From contig CM037472.1 in assembly GCA_021014325.1 (NCBI GenBank), positions 10,106,001 through 10,170,000 on the forward strand: a stretch of 64,000 bases of DNA. Reading direction: 5' to 3'. Of this stretch, positions 11,840-24,134 are shown piece by piece; the first letter of the stretch is position 1, and every line of letters begins with the position of its first letter. The stretch comes from Plazaster borealis (taxonomy: Eukaryota; Echinodermata; Asteroidea; Forcipulatida; Labidiasteridae). The position numbers and the translations under genes were made by a program. The notes beneath the pieces were generated by a model that was not told the DNA's origin, ran no database searches, and was given only the letters and a program-made list of their open reading frames with translations.

Positions 11840-12880
11840 GAAGGTAACATCTCAACTTGTCAACCAACTTGTAGTTCTCTTTAATTAGAAACAAAATCTA
11901 AAGTATAATAGAATCTTGCATCTGAACTTGTTGGATAGTTTATAATTGTCTTAATAGGACGATGTGAACCAAACTCCAAAAGTAACACACATCTCACCGT
12001 CAGACAGTTTGTATTTGTCTTTTGCAAGGCTGTGAATCCAAAGTCCAAAAGAATCTTGCGTTTCAACTTGTTGGACAATTGATGGTATAGACATTTAGAA
12101 AGTTGCTATTATCAAAAGTCTAGGTCGTAACTTGAATCTCAACTTCTTGGACAGTTTGTGGTTGTCATTTGAGGGCTATCGACCAATCCTAAGTCTGATA
12201 CAATCTTGTTGGACAGTTGATAGTCATCTTTGCAAGGATGTGTATAGAACTTGCATCTCAACTTGTTGGGAGAAGTTAGTATAGTTCTCATTGGAAGGTA
12301 GTGAATCCAAAAGTATAATAGAATCTTGCAACTCATTGGACAGTTTGCAGGTGTCATTCGAGAGGTATCATTCCTAAGCCTGATACAACCTTGTTAGACA
12401 GTAGATAGTTAACTTGTCCTTAGAAGAATACGTATCGAACTTGCATCTCAACTTGTTAGGAAGTTAGAAGTTGTCATGGGAAGGTAGTGAATCCAAAAAA
12501 TCCATTAGAATCCTGCAACTTATTAGGCAGGTTTTAGTTGTCGACATTAGAATGTTCCAAATCCAACATGTAGTTATAGCTTGCATCTCAACTTCTTGAA
12601 TAGTTTGTAGTTTTATCTTCAGACGGTGAATCTAAAGTCTAAAAGTAACTTCGTCCTGTCTTTTTGGAAAGTTTGTACAATTCTTAAGAAAGTTGTGAAT
12701 AGCAACTTGAATCTCAATATAGACAGCTCATGGTGGTCGTTGGAAGGTTGTGAATCTCAAGTCTAAATCTAAAACATGTACTGACGAACATCTCAGCTTG
12801 TTGGGAAATTAAGAAGGTTGATAATCAAAAAATATTCCAGTAACTTGCATCTCAACTTGTTAGACAGTTTGTAGTTTTAA
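11840..12880. repeat. Degenerate tandem array, period about 70 bp, about 15 copies
   Basis: The recurring text is 'atctcaacttgttgga' plus 'cagtttgtagttgtc', then a variable part ending 'gtgaatccaaa'. Examples start near 11849, 11930, 12060, 12135, 12254, 12444, 12586, 12787 and 12847. Copies are highly diverged with indels. Short minus-strand frames inside it are products of the repeat, not genes. Confidence 0.75.
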
Positions 12881-13235
12881 AGGGTTTTCGTTTTTTTATT
12901 TTCACGGCCATAACCATTAAAGAGTTTCTGAAGTTCAAGTTGTGCTTGTCCTTGAGCAGCTTGTAAAGGTCTGCAAACAGTTTCCCAGTTCATCAGATGG
13001 TAACAATCCGGTCCACTTTAAACTCAGCTAAGCTGGAGTGCTTTCTGACCGTTCTGTCAGCAGACTGATGTCCCTGGAGCAAAAGTCCACTGAAAATGTT
13101 CCTACTGCACTTGAAGTCAGTGTTGGATACATACGTCTGTTGTTATGACCTACACTAGACCACTTCCAAGAAGATAATCAAGGTATCCACATTCAGTGGC
13201 GCAGAACTCCCAACAAATTAAGCGAAGCTTGGTAT

Positions 13236-13367
13236 CAACACACTCCACAGACATAAATGAAAACACGCTCCACAGACATAAATGAAAATACACTCCACAG
13301 ATATAAATGAAAACACACTCCAAAGACATAAATGAAAACACGCTCCACAGATATAAATTAAAACATT
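13236..13367. repeat. 25-bp tandem repeat, about 5 copies
   Basis: The unit is 'cacgctccacagacataaat' followed by 'gaaaa', with small changes. Measured from the 'ctccacag' core at 13268, 13293 and 13318, the period is exactly 25 bp. Confidence 0.85.
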
Positions 13368-13619
13368 CCAAGAGATTTTTGCATGAAAATCCAAGAGGGG
13401 AGAGGTTACCAGCACATTCACCCTCAACCATCATCCTCAGCATGTGGCTATTGGTGTGGTACTTCAAACAAGATCTATGATCCCAAAATTATCTCCATGA
13501 GACAAAACACTACCTTTTACTTAGAAGTAAATAACCAATTTCCGTCAACAGAAATGGAGATTTTGAGGGTAGAGGTTACCAGCACATAACCCTCAGTCAG
13601 TATCCTCAGCATACTGACA

Positions 13620-14125
13620 AACAGCTCTCACGAAAGTTAATACATTACGGCATCATTCCTAACAAAAACCCTTAAGTCTTACAACAAAATTATAAAAGAA
13701 ACCTACATGTGAGGTTTAAATATTTAAGGTTTCCAATTCAATCCTCATTAATCTAACAGAACTCAACAGTCTTAGAATGTTTTTATAGACATACTAAAGA
13801 TCTGATTTTTGGCAGATTTGACCCCAAAATTTAGATTAACATTTTAAATAGCAAAATTGTATGCTTTCATTTAAAAGGTATTGCACACAAAAATACTCCA
13901 AAGAATAGTGGTAGTTAATTAAAAACTAAAATTGAATGATTGTCAGGATCCTGACATTATCTCAAGTCCATCAGCCATGTACAAACAACTTTGCATGTTC
14001 CATAGATTTTGTGCATTGTCCGCAGCATATGATCACAAGTTTTTGTATGTTTTTTGTTTTGAAACAGCATCAGCAAAATTTGGAGAGAAAATTCTAGAAA
14101 CAAAAACTATTTCGGCGAAAATCGA
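13620..14125. other. Spacer, no gene seen
   Basis: AT-rich sequence. Part near 13805-13940 has the look of an old short interspersed element, but its ends are not clear. Confidence 0.4.
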
Positions 14126-14129
14126 GCCA

Positions 14130-14345
14130 TGCACCTTTAATTTGCATCAGGGATAAAAGAGAATAAGGTTTTACCCTACACCAAAGTGTGATAAGCACTG
14201 TACACTGTGCTTTCCCCCAAGTCCTGTGGAAAACAAATCCACAGACATAATACTTGGGTGGGATTCGAACCCACGACCCCTGCATTCAGAGCAGATATAT
14301 CTCTTAGTCTTAGAATTTCTGTCTTGTCTTGAACAGCAACTGCCT
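14130..14345 (-). repeat. tRNA-derived SINE
   Basis: On the minus strand a B box (GGTTCGAATCC within 'gtcgtgggttcgaatcccac', 14256-14275) follows a tRNA-like 5' part ending 'gctctgaatgcaggg'. A non-tRNA body with 'tccacaggacttggg' and 'acactttggtgtagggt' then runs to about 14130. The order, tRNA head then unrelated body, is that of a SINE. Ends are approximate. Confidence 0.65.
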
Positions 14346-14854
14346 TGATTCATCTTGTCAGAATTAGTCCAACTCGCTAATGCATCCAGAAAACTACAGT
14401 TCTTTCAATTGTCCTTTGTGGATGTTGTTTCCAGTCTTTTTCTTGAGTCTTTATGAATTGATTGGTAGACAATGTTCTTTGCTTGCGATCCCTGATTGAT
14501 AACAATGCTTGGGTGTTTCTCTGTGTGCTGTATCCCTTGATAGTGCCATATTCGTTCTTAGAGTCACAACAAAGAGTTTTTCAGAACGGTCCACCGGATA
14601 AATTGTCTCTGCTTCTGAAGATTCCTGCATGTTGTTTCTACTGTGGGTTAATGGCGCCATTGGTCGACTTATTCGAATTGGTGCTTGGTGCCGCCTTTCA
14701 TTATCTCTGGTGACCATCTACAAAGAATCACAAACAAGGAATCTGTTTTTACTGAAACATTCTTTCAAACACAAATGAAAGTTAACCATTATAGTTCAGG
14801 GAAAATCGTGACTGGGTGAAAGTCAAATGCTGGAAAAAATTGTTTTGAAACTGG

Positions 14855-15090
14855 GCACCAAATTGTAGGAGGTATAAGTAAGATTAGAAACCTTGCATGG
14901 TGGAAATACAATCTAGTAAGGTTTGAAGTAATACATGTAAATGAATAGGATTTGAAACTTTGCATGGTGGAGATACAATCTAGTAAGGTTTGTGGAGACA
15001 CTATGTACATAAATCTCTCTCTATGATCTGTGGTGGTTCTGAGAAGAACTGGTAGTTGTCAACCCAATGTTTTGATCAGTATGCTCAAGT
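14855..15090. repeat. Foldback-type element arm with ~65-bp tandem units
   Basis: Two units of 'gaaactttgcatggtgga' plus 'atacaatctagtaaggttt' lie at 14888-14995, followed by 'ggttctgagaagaact' and 'gatcagtatgct'. The same unit and flank recur at 52550-53095 inside the receptor gene, where both arms are present. Confidence 0.65.
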
Positions 15091-15618
15091 AGGAGGTAGG
15101 CCTATGTTGACATGATTTCTACCATCAGATCACCCATGAAGTTAGAGATTTCAAAGAGCTTTTGGTGTTATCCTCAGCACTAGAGAAGTAGCAGATCAAA
15201 GAGAATAATTTATTGATATCTGAAGCCAACAACAGCTATACTTTTCCACCAGGCAGACCTAAAAGGTCTGAGTTCAGGTAAAAGTCTAAAACTTCTCATA
15301 CCTATCACTAAATGCCTGTGTCCTGCACATATAAATAAATGGCAATTATGTGCTTACTTTTTATGTGCTGATGAGCATTCCCGGCATCCAATCACCCAGC
15401 TGTGCATCAGTGTTTGTGTTTGGCAGACATGAAGACTGCAAAACTGGAGGTCAAAGTGGATGGCACTTCCTCACCATAATGTCCAGCCATGTCAGGAACT
15501 GTCCCAACTTGGGGATTATTGTCTCGGATGCCATTTGTACTTGGAAGAGTGAGCTGCCAATGTAGGTCAAATTGGTTACATTGGGACAGCTTTCTAATTG
15601 TATCTTGTGATCGATCTG

Positions 15619-15935
15619 CAAAGAATAAAATAATATAAATATAGAAGGTTGAGAAGCTGAATTACAAGGAACGCAGCTACATGGCACACCGCAGGCATGC
15701 AAGGGGGCCTTTGGCAGCCAGCCACATTGACCCATGTATGACCACAAAGCAGGGTCAGAAATTGAAAATGTTTGATTTTTCCAGAGAGAGGAAAACCAGA
15801 GGGCCGGGAGAAAACTCTAATGGCACAGGAGAAAACCAACGCACAATTCTACTCACTTATAGCCCTAGCCGGGAATCGAACCATGGCAACAGTGGTGAGA
15901 GGCAAGCGCTTTAAGCACTAGTCACTCTTGTCAAC
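15619..15935 (-). repeat. tRNA-derived SINE
   Basis: On the minus strand a tRNA-like head ('agtgcttaaagcgcttgcc') runs into a B box (GGTTCGATTCC, about 15871-15881). A body with 'ttttctcctgtgccattag' and 'ctctggttttcctctct' follows, ending in an AT-rich tail near 15620. A canonical-looking splice acceptor sits exactly at the tail (15616). Confidence 0.65.
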
Positions 15936-16179
15936 AAAAAAACAAAAAGTAATCTTTTTCTAAAACACTCTTTTAAATAGTAATGAAGAGAAGCCTTGAT
16001 GTCAGGGAATGAAAAGTTATTAATGCATTTTAAACATACAACTAAGATTATAACTTTGGATTTGCACAAAGAAAAAGAGGAAATGGCCAGGCAAACTTAA
16101 CTACAGTATTTTAAAGTTTGTTGTGGCACTGTTATTGAAGAAAAGGAAATAAATTCAGCTGATCTTGTCCAAATTGTAT

Positions 16180-16445
16180 AAAGCTGTTTACCGGTAAGCA
16201 ATGTTTGTGCTTACTATTGCAGAAAAATATGCGTAAGCAAAAGTGTATTTCATAAATGACTGAGACGATTAATTGACAGCGGGCCTTTACGTGGAATTTC
16301 CATCATTGTATCAATCATCTACTTACAAAAACCACTGGAAAGCTAGCGTGCCTTTTGTTACGCTAATATTATGGTAAGCAGTGTCTATGAATGAGAAATT
16401 AGACATAGCTGTTGCAAATTGCTTACCAATCAAAAGGACCTATGG
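16180..16445. repeat. GCTTAC/GTAAGC-rich interspersed repeat
   Basis: Inverted GCTTAC and GTAAGC words recur at short intervals ('ggtaagcaatg', 'gtgcttactattgcag', 'gcgtaagc', 'attgcttacc'). Similar text is found at 25545-25680. These words resemble splice donors and can mislead gene prediction in this area. Confidence 0.5.
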
Positions 16446-16520
16446 TATAAATGCAAGAAATATTTAATGGCCTGACATTTCGACCCTAGCAGAGTCTTTC
16501 TATCAGTGTTTATGAAGTAG
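16445..16520 (+). repeat. Interspersed repeat with 'tttcgaccctagcagag'
   Basis: The segment 'tggcctgacatttcgaccc' plus 'tagcagagtctttct' at 16470-16503 recurs, diverged, at 18090-18125. It is a dispersed repeat of unknown family. Confidence 0.5.
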
Positions 16521-17282
16521 ACACTGCGCTAAGAGATGCCTCGTCAGCACAAAACATCTGCTTATACAGGATTTATGAAGTTGGCCTTGCTGAAACAAGT
16601 TATTGCCCGTTTATAAAATGGCTTACTTTAGAGATGAATATCTGAGACATGTCCATGCATCCCATCATCCAGGTGTGCACCGATGTTTATGCCCAATCAT
16701 CTGTCGAGTACCGTGAACGCAGCCTGTACAAAAGCAGTCCTCATCACATCAGCTGAGAATGTCCAACCTCTTGTAATGATCAAGGAAACTGGCTCCATCT
16801 CTCCACCTGCCCCCAAAAAACAAATCAAATTGCACAATAAAGCTCTTGAAACTGAACTGTGCTTTATGCCAAGGTAGTGTAAAGCGCGGACTCACCTCAA
16901 TCTTTCCCCACACCACACACATTCTTCGGCTCTGACCTCAAGGTCTCCCACAACTGACAAGAAACTCTCCTGCTAACCACTGACGTCATCCAACGTTTTC
17001 CCCAAATAATTATATCACTAAACTTATGTTATTTCTCAGTGACATCTTTTCTAATTTATAGGCATCGTCCCACCACCAAAAAGACAAAAAATGACAATAC
17101 CAAAATGTCCTACTTCATCTGTCCATTTGAATGAGATTCCCCTCTCAGATACCTACAAGCTATGATTTAGCACCAATGTAATGTTTCTAGCTTAAAGTTC
17201 ACCTAAATAAAATAAGGTTTTGATTCTATACTTGGTTCATGTGCTTTTCTTATTTGTCCACACTCCACTCAACTCCGAAAGT

Positions 17283-17400
17283 ATACTTAAAGGGTCTGTA
17301 GAACAGAAACTTACTTGGTTAGAAGCACAGCAGCTTTGGATGGTATAATGAATTTTGAGAAACTTTCCACTTTGAAGTACTGCCGTTATGGAAAAACATA
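17283..17400. repeat. Interspersed repeat, also at 63265-63310
   Basis: 'acttacttggttagaag' and 'cagcagctttggat' at 17311-17343 recur as 'acttacttggtaagaag' and 'cagcagctttggat' near 63269-63306. The second copy includes GTAAGT on the minus strand, which could be mistaken for a donor of an upstream receptor exon. Confidence 0.6.
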
Positions 17401-18409
17401 TCACTTTTATCCCCAAAAATTTGAATCTGAGAAATGTAGATTATTCTTCCTGCGCTATACTTGTCAGCCAGGCTATGTACTCCCAAGGGAGCTGAGATAG
17501 TTAAGGAATGAACTAAATGGCCATGAGCATCAAACAGGCTGATACTGGCACTATATAAATGTCCACTATTATTAATATGTAAATTCCTTAATTTAGTAGC
17601 AAACTATGTTGTTATATACTCACAAAACAGAATGAGCAAATGAGCATCCACAATGCGGTGACGTCCGATCATTTACATCCTGTCCATGGGGATGGCGAAA
17701 CTGGCACGCTGCCCCTCATCCCGTCATTACTGAATATCAAGACTTTCAAGCCAGTCATACTCCCTGTCCGATGACTCCAGCTGCCCGGCACTGCAACAAA
17801 CTACACAATATTAGTATTGAAAAGTCTTCCATACATACTAAAATAAACTACTTACTTCTTTACAGTAAAAACACAAGAACCTTGGTCCAAATACCAACTT
17901 CATTTAATTTCACAACAGCAGGCTATAAAGTTTGTTAAAGAAAGAGAAAATATGAGGAAGACTGTGTTGGTTTTTTTCTTCAATGGCACAGCTGAGAACC
18001 CCCCCCCCCAAAAAAAAAACCAAGGAAATCAGCTGAAAGGTTGCATGCCTGCATAAAATGATGCTAATAAACAGATGCAAAAGTAGTAAGTGGCCCGACG
18101 TTTGGACCCTAGCCAGAGTCTTTCTTGAAAGCTAAAAATAATAAATAGTTTAACTCACTTATAAGGAGGTATGGTCATCCATGTCATTTGCTGTCTAATC
18201 AAGAATGTCATGCAGAGGACACCTCATTTGTAAAATGGCTTGCTCAGCTGAGAAAGAGATGAAAACAGAGGGCATTTTTGTGAAGCAAGTTTGCCTCAAA
18301 CAAGGCTAAAAGCCACTCTTGGCAAGGGGCTACAAGAAGAAAACATTTACAAGAAACTGTCGTCATGATCATAGTCTGCTTGTGGCTGGACAATGGAAAC
18401 ATGAACTCT

Positions 18410-21400
18410 GAACTCTTAGTGTTTGTACATCCGGCTAGTGACCAAACTGAGCCCTATGGGTATCTAAGAAGCAGGTTTGACTAGCCCTCAACACTCTTAG
18501 TGTTTGTACATCAGGCTAGTGACTAAACTGAGCCCTATGGGTACCTAAGAAGCAGGGTTTGACTAGCCCTCAACACTCTTAGTGTTTGTACATCAGGCTA
18601 GTGACTAAACTAAGCCCTATGGGTACCTAAGAAGCAGGTTTGACTAGCCCTCAACACTCTTAGTGTTTGTACATCAGGCTAGTGGCTAAACTGAGCCCTA
18701 TGGGTATCTAAGAAGCAGGTTTGACTAGCCCTCAACACTCTTAGTGTTTGTACATCAGGCTAGTGGCTGAACTGAGCCCTATGGGTATCTAAGAAGCAGG
18801 TTTGACTAGCCCTCAACACTCTTAGTGTTTGTACATCAGGCTAGTGACTAAACTAAGCCCTATGGGTATCTAAGAAGCAGGTTTGACTAGCCCTCAACAC
18901 TCTTAGTGTTTGTACATCAGGCTAGTGACTAAACTAAGCCCTATGGGTATCTAAGAAGCAGGTTTGACTAGCCCTCAGCACTCTTAGTGTTTGTACATCA
19001 GGCTAGTGACTAAACTGAGCCCTATGGGTATCTAAGAAGCAGGTTTGACTAGCCCTCAACACTCTTAGTGTTTGTACATCAGGCTAGTGACTAAACTGAG
19101 CCCTATGGGTATCTAAGAAGCAGGGTTTGACTAGCCCTCAACACCCTTAGTGTTTGTACATCAAGCTAGTGACTAAACTGAGCCCTATGGGTATCTAAGA
19201 AGCAGGGTTTGACTAGCCCTCAGCACTCTTAGTGTTTGTACATCAGGCTAGTGGCTAAACTGAGCCCTATGGGTATCTAAGAAGCAGGGTTTGACTAGCC
19301 CTCAGCACTCTTAGTGTTTGTACATCAGGCTAGTGGCTAAACTGAGCCCTATGGGTATCTAAGAAGCAGGTTTGACTAGCCCTCAGCACTCTTAGTGTTT
19401 GTACATCAGGCTAGTGACTAAACTGAGTCCTATGGGTATCTAAGAAGCAGGTTTGACTAGCCCTCAACACTAAGAGTGTTTGTATACAAGCTAGTGACTA
19501 AACTGAGCCCTATGGGTATCTAAGAAGTAGGTTTGACTAGCCCTCAGCACTCTTAGTGTTTGTACATCAGGCTAGTGACTAAACTGAGCCCTATGGGTAT
19601 CTAAGAAGCAGGTTTGACTAGCCCTCAGCACTCTTAGTGTTTGTACATCAGGCTAGTGACCAAACTGAGCCCTATGGGTATCTAAGAAGCAGGGTTTGAC
19701 TAGCCCTCAGCACTCTTAGTGTTTGTACATCAGGCTAGTGACTAAACTGAGCCCTATGGGTATCTAAGAAGCAGGTTTGACTAGCCCTCAGCACTCTTAG
19801 TGTTTGTACATCAGGCTAGTGGCTAAACTGAGCCCTATGGGTATCTAAGAAGCAGGGTTTGACTAGCCCTCAACACTCTTAGTGTTTGTACATCAGGCTA
19901 GTGGCTAAACTGAGCCCTATGGGTATCTAAGAAGCAGGTTTGACTAGCCCTCAGCACTCTTAGTGTTTGTACATCAGGTTAGTGACTAAACTGAGCCCTA
20001 TGGGTATCTAAGAAGCAGGTTTGACTAGCCCTCAGCACTCTTAGTGTTTGTACATCAGGCTAGTGACTAAACTGAGTCCTATGGGTATCTAAGAAGCAGG
20101 TTTGACTAGCCCTCAGTACTCTTAGTGTTTGTACATCAGGCTAGTGACTAAACTGAGCCCTATGGGTATCTAAGAAGCAGGGTTTGACTAGCCCTCAACA
20201 CTCTTAGTGTTTGTACATCAGGCTAGTGGCTAAACTGAGCCCTATGGGTATCTAAGAAGCAGGTTTGACTAGCCCTCAGCACTCTTAGTGTTTGTACATC
20301 AGGCTAGTGACTAAACTGAGCCCTATGGGTATCTAAGAAGCAGGTTTGACTAGCCCTCAGTACTCTTAGTGTTTGTACATCAGGCTAGTGACTAAACTGA
20401 GCCCTATGGGTATCTAAGAAGCAGGTTTGACTAGCCCTCAGCACTCTTAGTGTTTGTACATCAGGCTAGTGGCTAAACTGAGCCCTATGGGTATCTAAGA
20501 AGCAGGTTTGACTAGCCCTCAGCACTCTTAGTGTTTGTACATCAGGCTAGTGACTAAACTGAGTCCTATGGGTATCTAAGAAGCAGGTTTGACTAGCCCT
20601 CAACACTAAGAGTGTTTGTATACAAGCTAGTGACTAAACTGAGCCCTATGGGTATCTAAGAAGCAGGTTTGACTAGCCCTCAGCACTCTTAGTGTTTGTA
20701 CATCAGGCTAGTGACTAAACTGAGCCCTATGGGTATCTAAGAAGCAGGTTTGACTAGCCCTCAGCACTCTTAGTGTTTGTACATCAGGCTAGTGACCAAA
20801 CTGAGCCCTATGGGTATCTAAGAAGCAGGGTTTGACTAGCCCTCAGCACTCTTAGTGTTTGTACATCAGGCTAGTGACTAAACTGAGCCCTATGGGTATC
20901 TAAGAAGCAGGTTTGACTAGCCCTCAGCACTCTTAGTGTTTGTACATCAGGCTAGTGGCTAAACTGAGCCCTATGGGTATCTAAGAAGCAGGGTTTGACT
21001 AGCCCTCAACACTCTTAGTGTTTGTACATCAGGCTAGTGGCTAAACTGAGCCCTATGGGTATCTAAGAAGCAGGTTTGACTAGCCCTCAGCACTCTTAGT
21101 GTTTGTACATCAGGTTAGTGACTAAACTGAGCCCTATGGGTATCTAAGAAGCAGGTTTGACTAGCCCTCAGCACTCTTAGTGTTTGTACATCAGGCTAGT
21201 GACTAAACTGAGTCCTATGGGTATCTAAGAAGCAGGTTTGACTAGCCCTCAGCACTCTTAGTGTTTGTACATCAGGCTAGTGACTAAACTGAGCCCTAAG
21301 GGTATCTAAGAAGCAGGTTTGACTAGCCCTCAGCACTCTCAGTGTTTGTACATCAGGCTAGTGACTAAACTTAGCCCTATGGGTATCTAAGAAGCAGGTT

Positions 21401-24134
21401 TGACTAGCCCTCAACACTCTTAGTGTTTGTACATCAGGCTAGTGACTAAACTGAGCCCTATGGGTATCTAAGAAGCAGGTTTGACTAGCCCTCAACACTC
21501 TTAGTGTTTGTACATCAGGCTAGTGGCTAAACTGAGCCCTATGGGTATCTAAGAAGCAGGTTTGACTAGCCCTCAGCACTCTTAGTGTTTGTACATCGGG
21601 CTAGTGACTAAACTGAGCCCTATGGGTATCTAAGAAGCAGGTTTGACTAGCCCTCAACACTCTTAGTGTTTGTACATCAGGCTAGTGGCTAAACTGAGCC
21701 CTATGGGTATCTAAGAAGCAGGTTTGACTAGCCCTCAACACTCTTAGTGTTTGTACATCAGGCTAGTGACTAAACTGAGCCCTATGGGTATCTAAGAAGC
21801 AGGTTTGACTAGCCCTCAACACTCTTAGTGTTTGTACATCAGGCTAGTGACTGAGCCCTATGGGTATCTAAGAAGCAGGTTTGACTAGCCCTCATCACTC
21901 TTAGTGTTTGTACATCAGGCTAGTGGCTAAACTGAGCCCTATGGGTATCTAAGAAGCAGGTTTGACTAGCCCTCAACACTCTCAGTGTTTGTACATCAGG
22001 CTAGTGGCTAAACTGAGCCCTATGGGTATCTAAGAAGCAGGGTTTGACTAGCCCTTAGCACTCTTAGTGTTTGTACATCAGGCTAGTGACTAAACTGAGC
22101 CCTATGGGTATCTAAGAAGCAGGGTTTGACTAGCCCTCAGCACTCTTAGTGTTTGTACATCAGGCTAGTGACTAAACTGAGCCCTATGGGTATCTAAGAA
22201 GCAGGGTTTGACTAGCCCTTAGCACTCTTAGTGTTTGTACATCAGGCTAGTGACTAAACTGAGCCCTATGGGTATCTAAGAAGCAGGTTTGACTAGCCCT
22301 CAACACTCTTAGTGTTTGTACATCAGGCTAGTGACTGAGCCCTATGGGTATCTAAGAAGCAGGTTTGACTAGCCCTCAACACTCTTAGTGTTTGTACATC
22401 AGGCTAGTGACTAAACTGAGCCCTATGGGTATCTAAGAAGCAGGGTTTGACTAGCCCTTAGCACTCTTAGTGTTTGTACATCAGGCTAGTGACTAAACTG
22501 AGCCCTATGGGTATCTAAGAAGCAGGTTTGACTAGCCCTTAGCACTCTTAGTGTTTGTACATCAGGCTAGTGACTAAACTGAGCCCTATGGGTATCTAAG
22601 AAGCAGGTTTGACTAGCCCTTAGCACTCTTAGTGTTTGTACATCAGGCTAGTGACTAAACTGAGTCCTATGGGTATCTAAGAAGCAGGTTTGACTAGCCC
22701 TCAGCACTCTTAGTGTTTGTACATCAGGCTAGTGACTAAACTGAGCCCTATGGGTATCTAAGAAGCAGGTTTGACTAGCCCTCAACACTCTTAGTGTTTG
22801 TACATCAGGCTAGTGGCTAAACTGAGTCCTATGGGTATCTAAGAAGCAGGTTTGACTAGCCCTCAACACTCTTAGTGTTTGTACATCAGGCTAGTGACTA
22901 AACTGAGCCCTATGGGTATCTAAGAAACAGGGTTTGACTAGCCCTCAACACTCTTAGTGTTTGTATACAAGCTAGTGACTAAACTGAGCCCTATGGGTAT
23001 CTAAGAAGCAGGTTTGACTAGCCCTCAACACACTTAGTGTTTGTACATCAGGCTAGTGACTAAACTGAGCCCTATGGATATCTGAAGCAGGTTTGACTAG
23101 CCCTCAGCACTCTTAGTGTTTGTACATCAGGCTAGTGGCTAAACTGAGCCCTATGGGTATCTAAGAAGCAGGGTTTGACTAGCCCTCAGCACTCTTAGTG
23201 TTTGTACATCAGGCTAGTGGCTAAACTGAGCCCTATGGGTATCTAAGAAGCAGGGTTTGACTAGCCCTCAACACTCTTAGTGTTTGTACATCAGGCTAGT
23301 GGCTAAACTGAGCCCTATGGGTATCTAAGAAGCAGGTTTGACTAGCCCTCAACACTCTTAGTGTTTGTACATCAGGCTAGTGGCTAAACTGAGTCCTATG
23401 GGTATCTAAGAAGCAGGTTTGACTAGCCCTCAGCACTCTTAGTGTTTGTACATCAGGCTAGTGGCTAAACTGAGCCCTATGGGTATCTAAGAAGCAGGGT
23501 TTGACTAGCCCTCAACACTCTTAGTGTTTGTACATCAGGCTAGTGGCTAAACTGAGTCCTATGGGTATCTAAGAAGCAGGTTTGACTAGCCCTCAGCACT
23601 CTTAGTGTTTGTACATCAGGCTAGTGGCTAAACTGAGTCCTATGGGTATCTAAGAAGCAGGTTTGACTGGCCCTCAGCACTCTTAGTGTTTGTACATCAG
23701 GCTAGTGGCTAAACTGAGCCCTATGGGTATCTAAGAAGCAGGGTTTGACTAGCCCTCAACACTCTTAGTGTTTTTACATCAGGCTAGTGGCTAAACTGAG
23801 TCCTATGGGTATCTAAGAAGCAGGTTTGACTAGCCCTCAACACTAAGAGTGTTTGTATACAAGCTAGTGACTAAACTGAGCTCTATGGGTATCTAAGAAG
23901 CAGGGTTATACTAGCCCTCAACACTCTTAGTGTTTGCACATCAGGCTAGTGACTAAACTTAGCCCTATGGGCATCTAAGAAGCAGGTTTGACTAGCCCTC
24001 AACACACTTAGTGTTTGTACATCGGGTTAGTGACTAAACTGAGCCCTATGGGTATCTAAGAAGCAGGTTTGACTAGCCCTCAGCACTCTTAGTGTTTGTA
24101 CATCAGGCTAGTGGCTAAACTGAGCCCTATGGGT
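18410..24134. repeat. 5.7-kb satellite array, 81/82-bp monomer, about 70 copies
   Basis: The monomer runs from 'cactcttagtgtttgtacat' through 'caggctagtgactaaactg', 'agccctatgggtatctaag' and 'aagcaggtttgactagccct' to 'caa'. Length is 81 bp with GCAGGTTT and 82 bp with GCAGGGTTT. Most copies are more than 95% alike. The variable positions are few and recur: gtgAct/gtgGct, gagCcc/gagTcc, caAcac/caGcac and the extra G. A rare variant has the start inverted (CACTAAGAGTG for CACTCTTAGTG) together with TATACAAGC. It is found at 19468, 20604 and 23841. No open frame of useful length crosses the array. Confidence 0.95.
19380..21300. repeat. Higher-order repeat: 1,136-bp duplicated block of 14 monomers
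   Basis: The order of monomer variants from about 19380 to 20110 repeats at about 20516 to 21245. The inverted-start variant at 19468 and 20604 sets the offset at 1,136 bp, which fits 14 monomers (twelve of 81 bp and two of 82 bp). The shared variant order includes one 'gtgaccaaac' and one 'caggttagtg' monomer in the same positions. Confidence 0.8.

Larger units (their letters stand above)
10751..13595. repeat. Seven copies of a 27-bp motif with invariant AGAGGTTACCAGCAC
   Basis: Copies start near 10751, 10859, 11017, 11177, 11494, 13397 and 13567. The full motif is GGGGAGAGGTTACCAGCAC followed by ATCACCCTT or a close variant. All seven have the same orientation and share the 15-nt core without change, although the DNA between them is mostly dissimilar. 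The second and third copies are followed by a related segment containing 'ttcattcacaatc' and 'tttttgatgga' or a variant. Spacing of 108-160 bp in the first four suggests an old tandem unit whose flanks have decayed. Function unknown. Confidence 0.75.

Noticed and set aside
13150..13467. A 105-codon minus-strand frame with repeated Cys/Phe/Leu peptide
   Set aside because: It is made by the 25-bp tandem repeat.
18410..24134. CRISPR-like array
   Set aside because: The units are directly contiguous with no unique spacers and lie in a eukaryotic genome, so it is a satellite.
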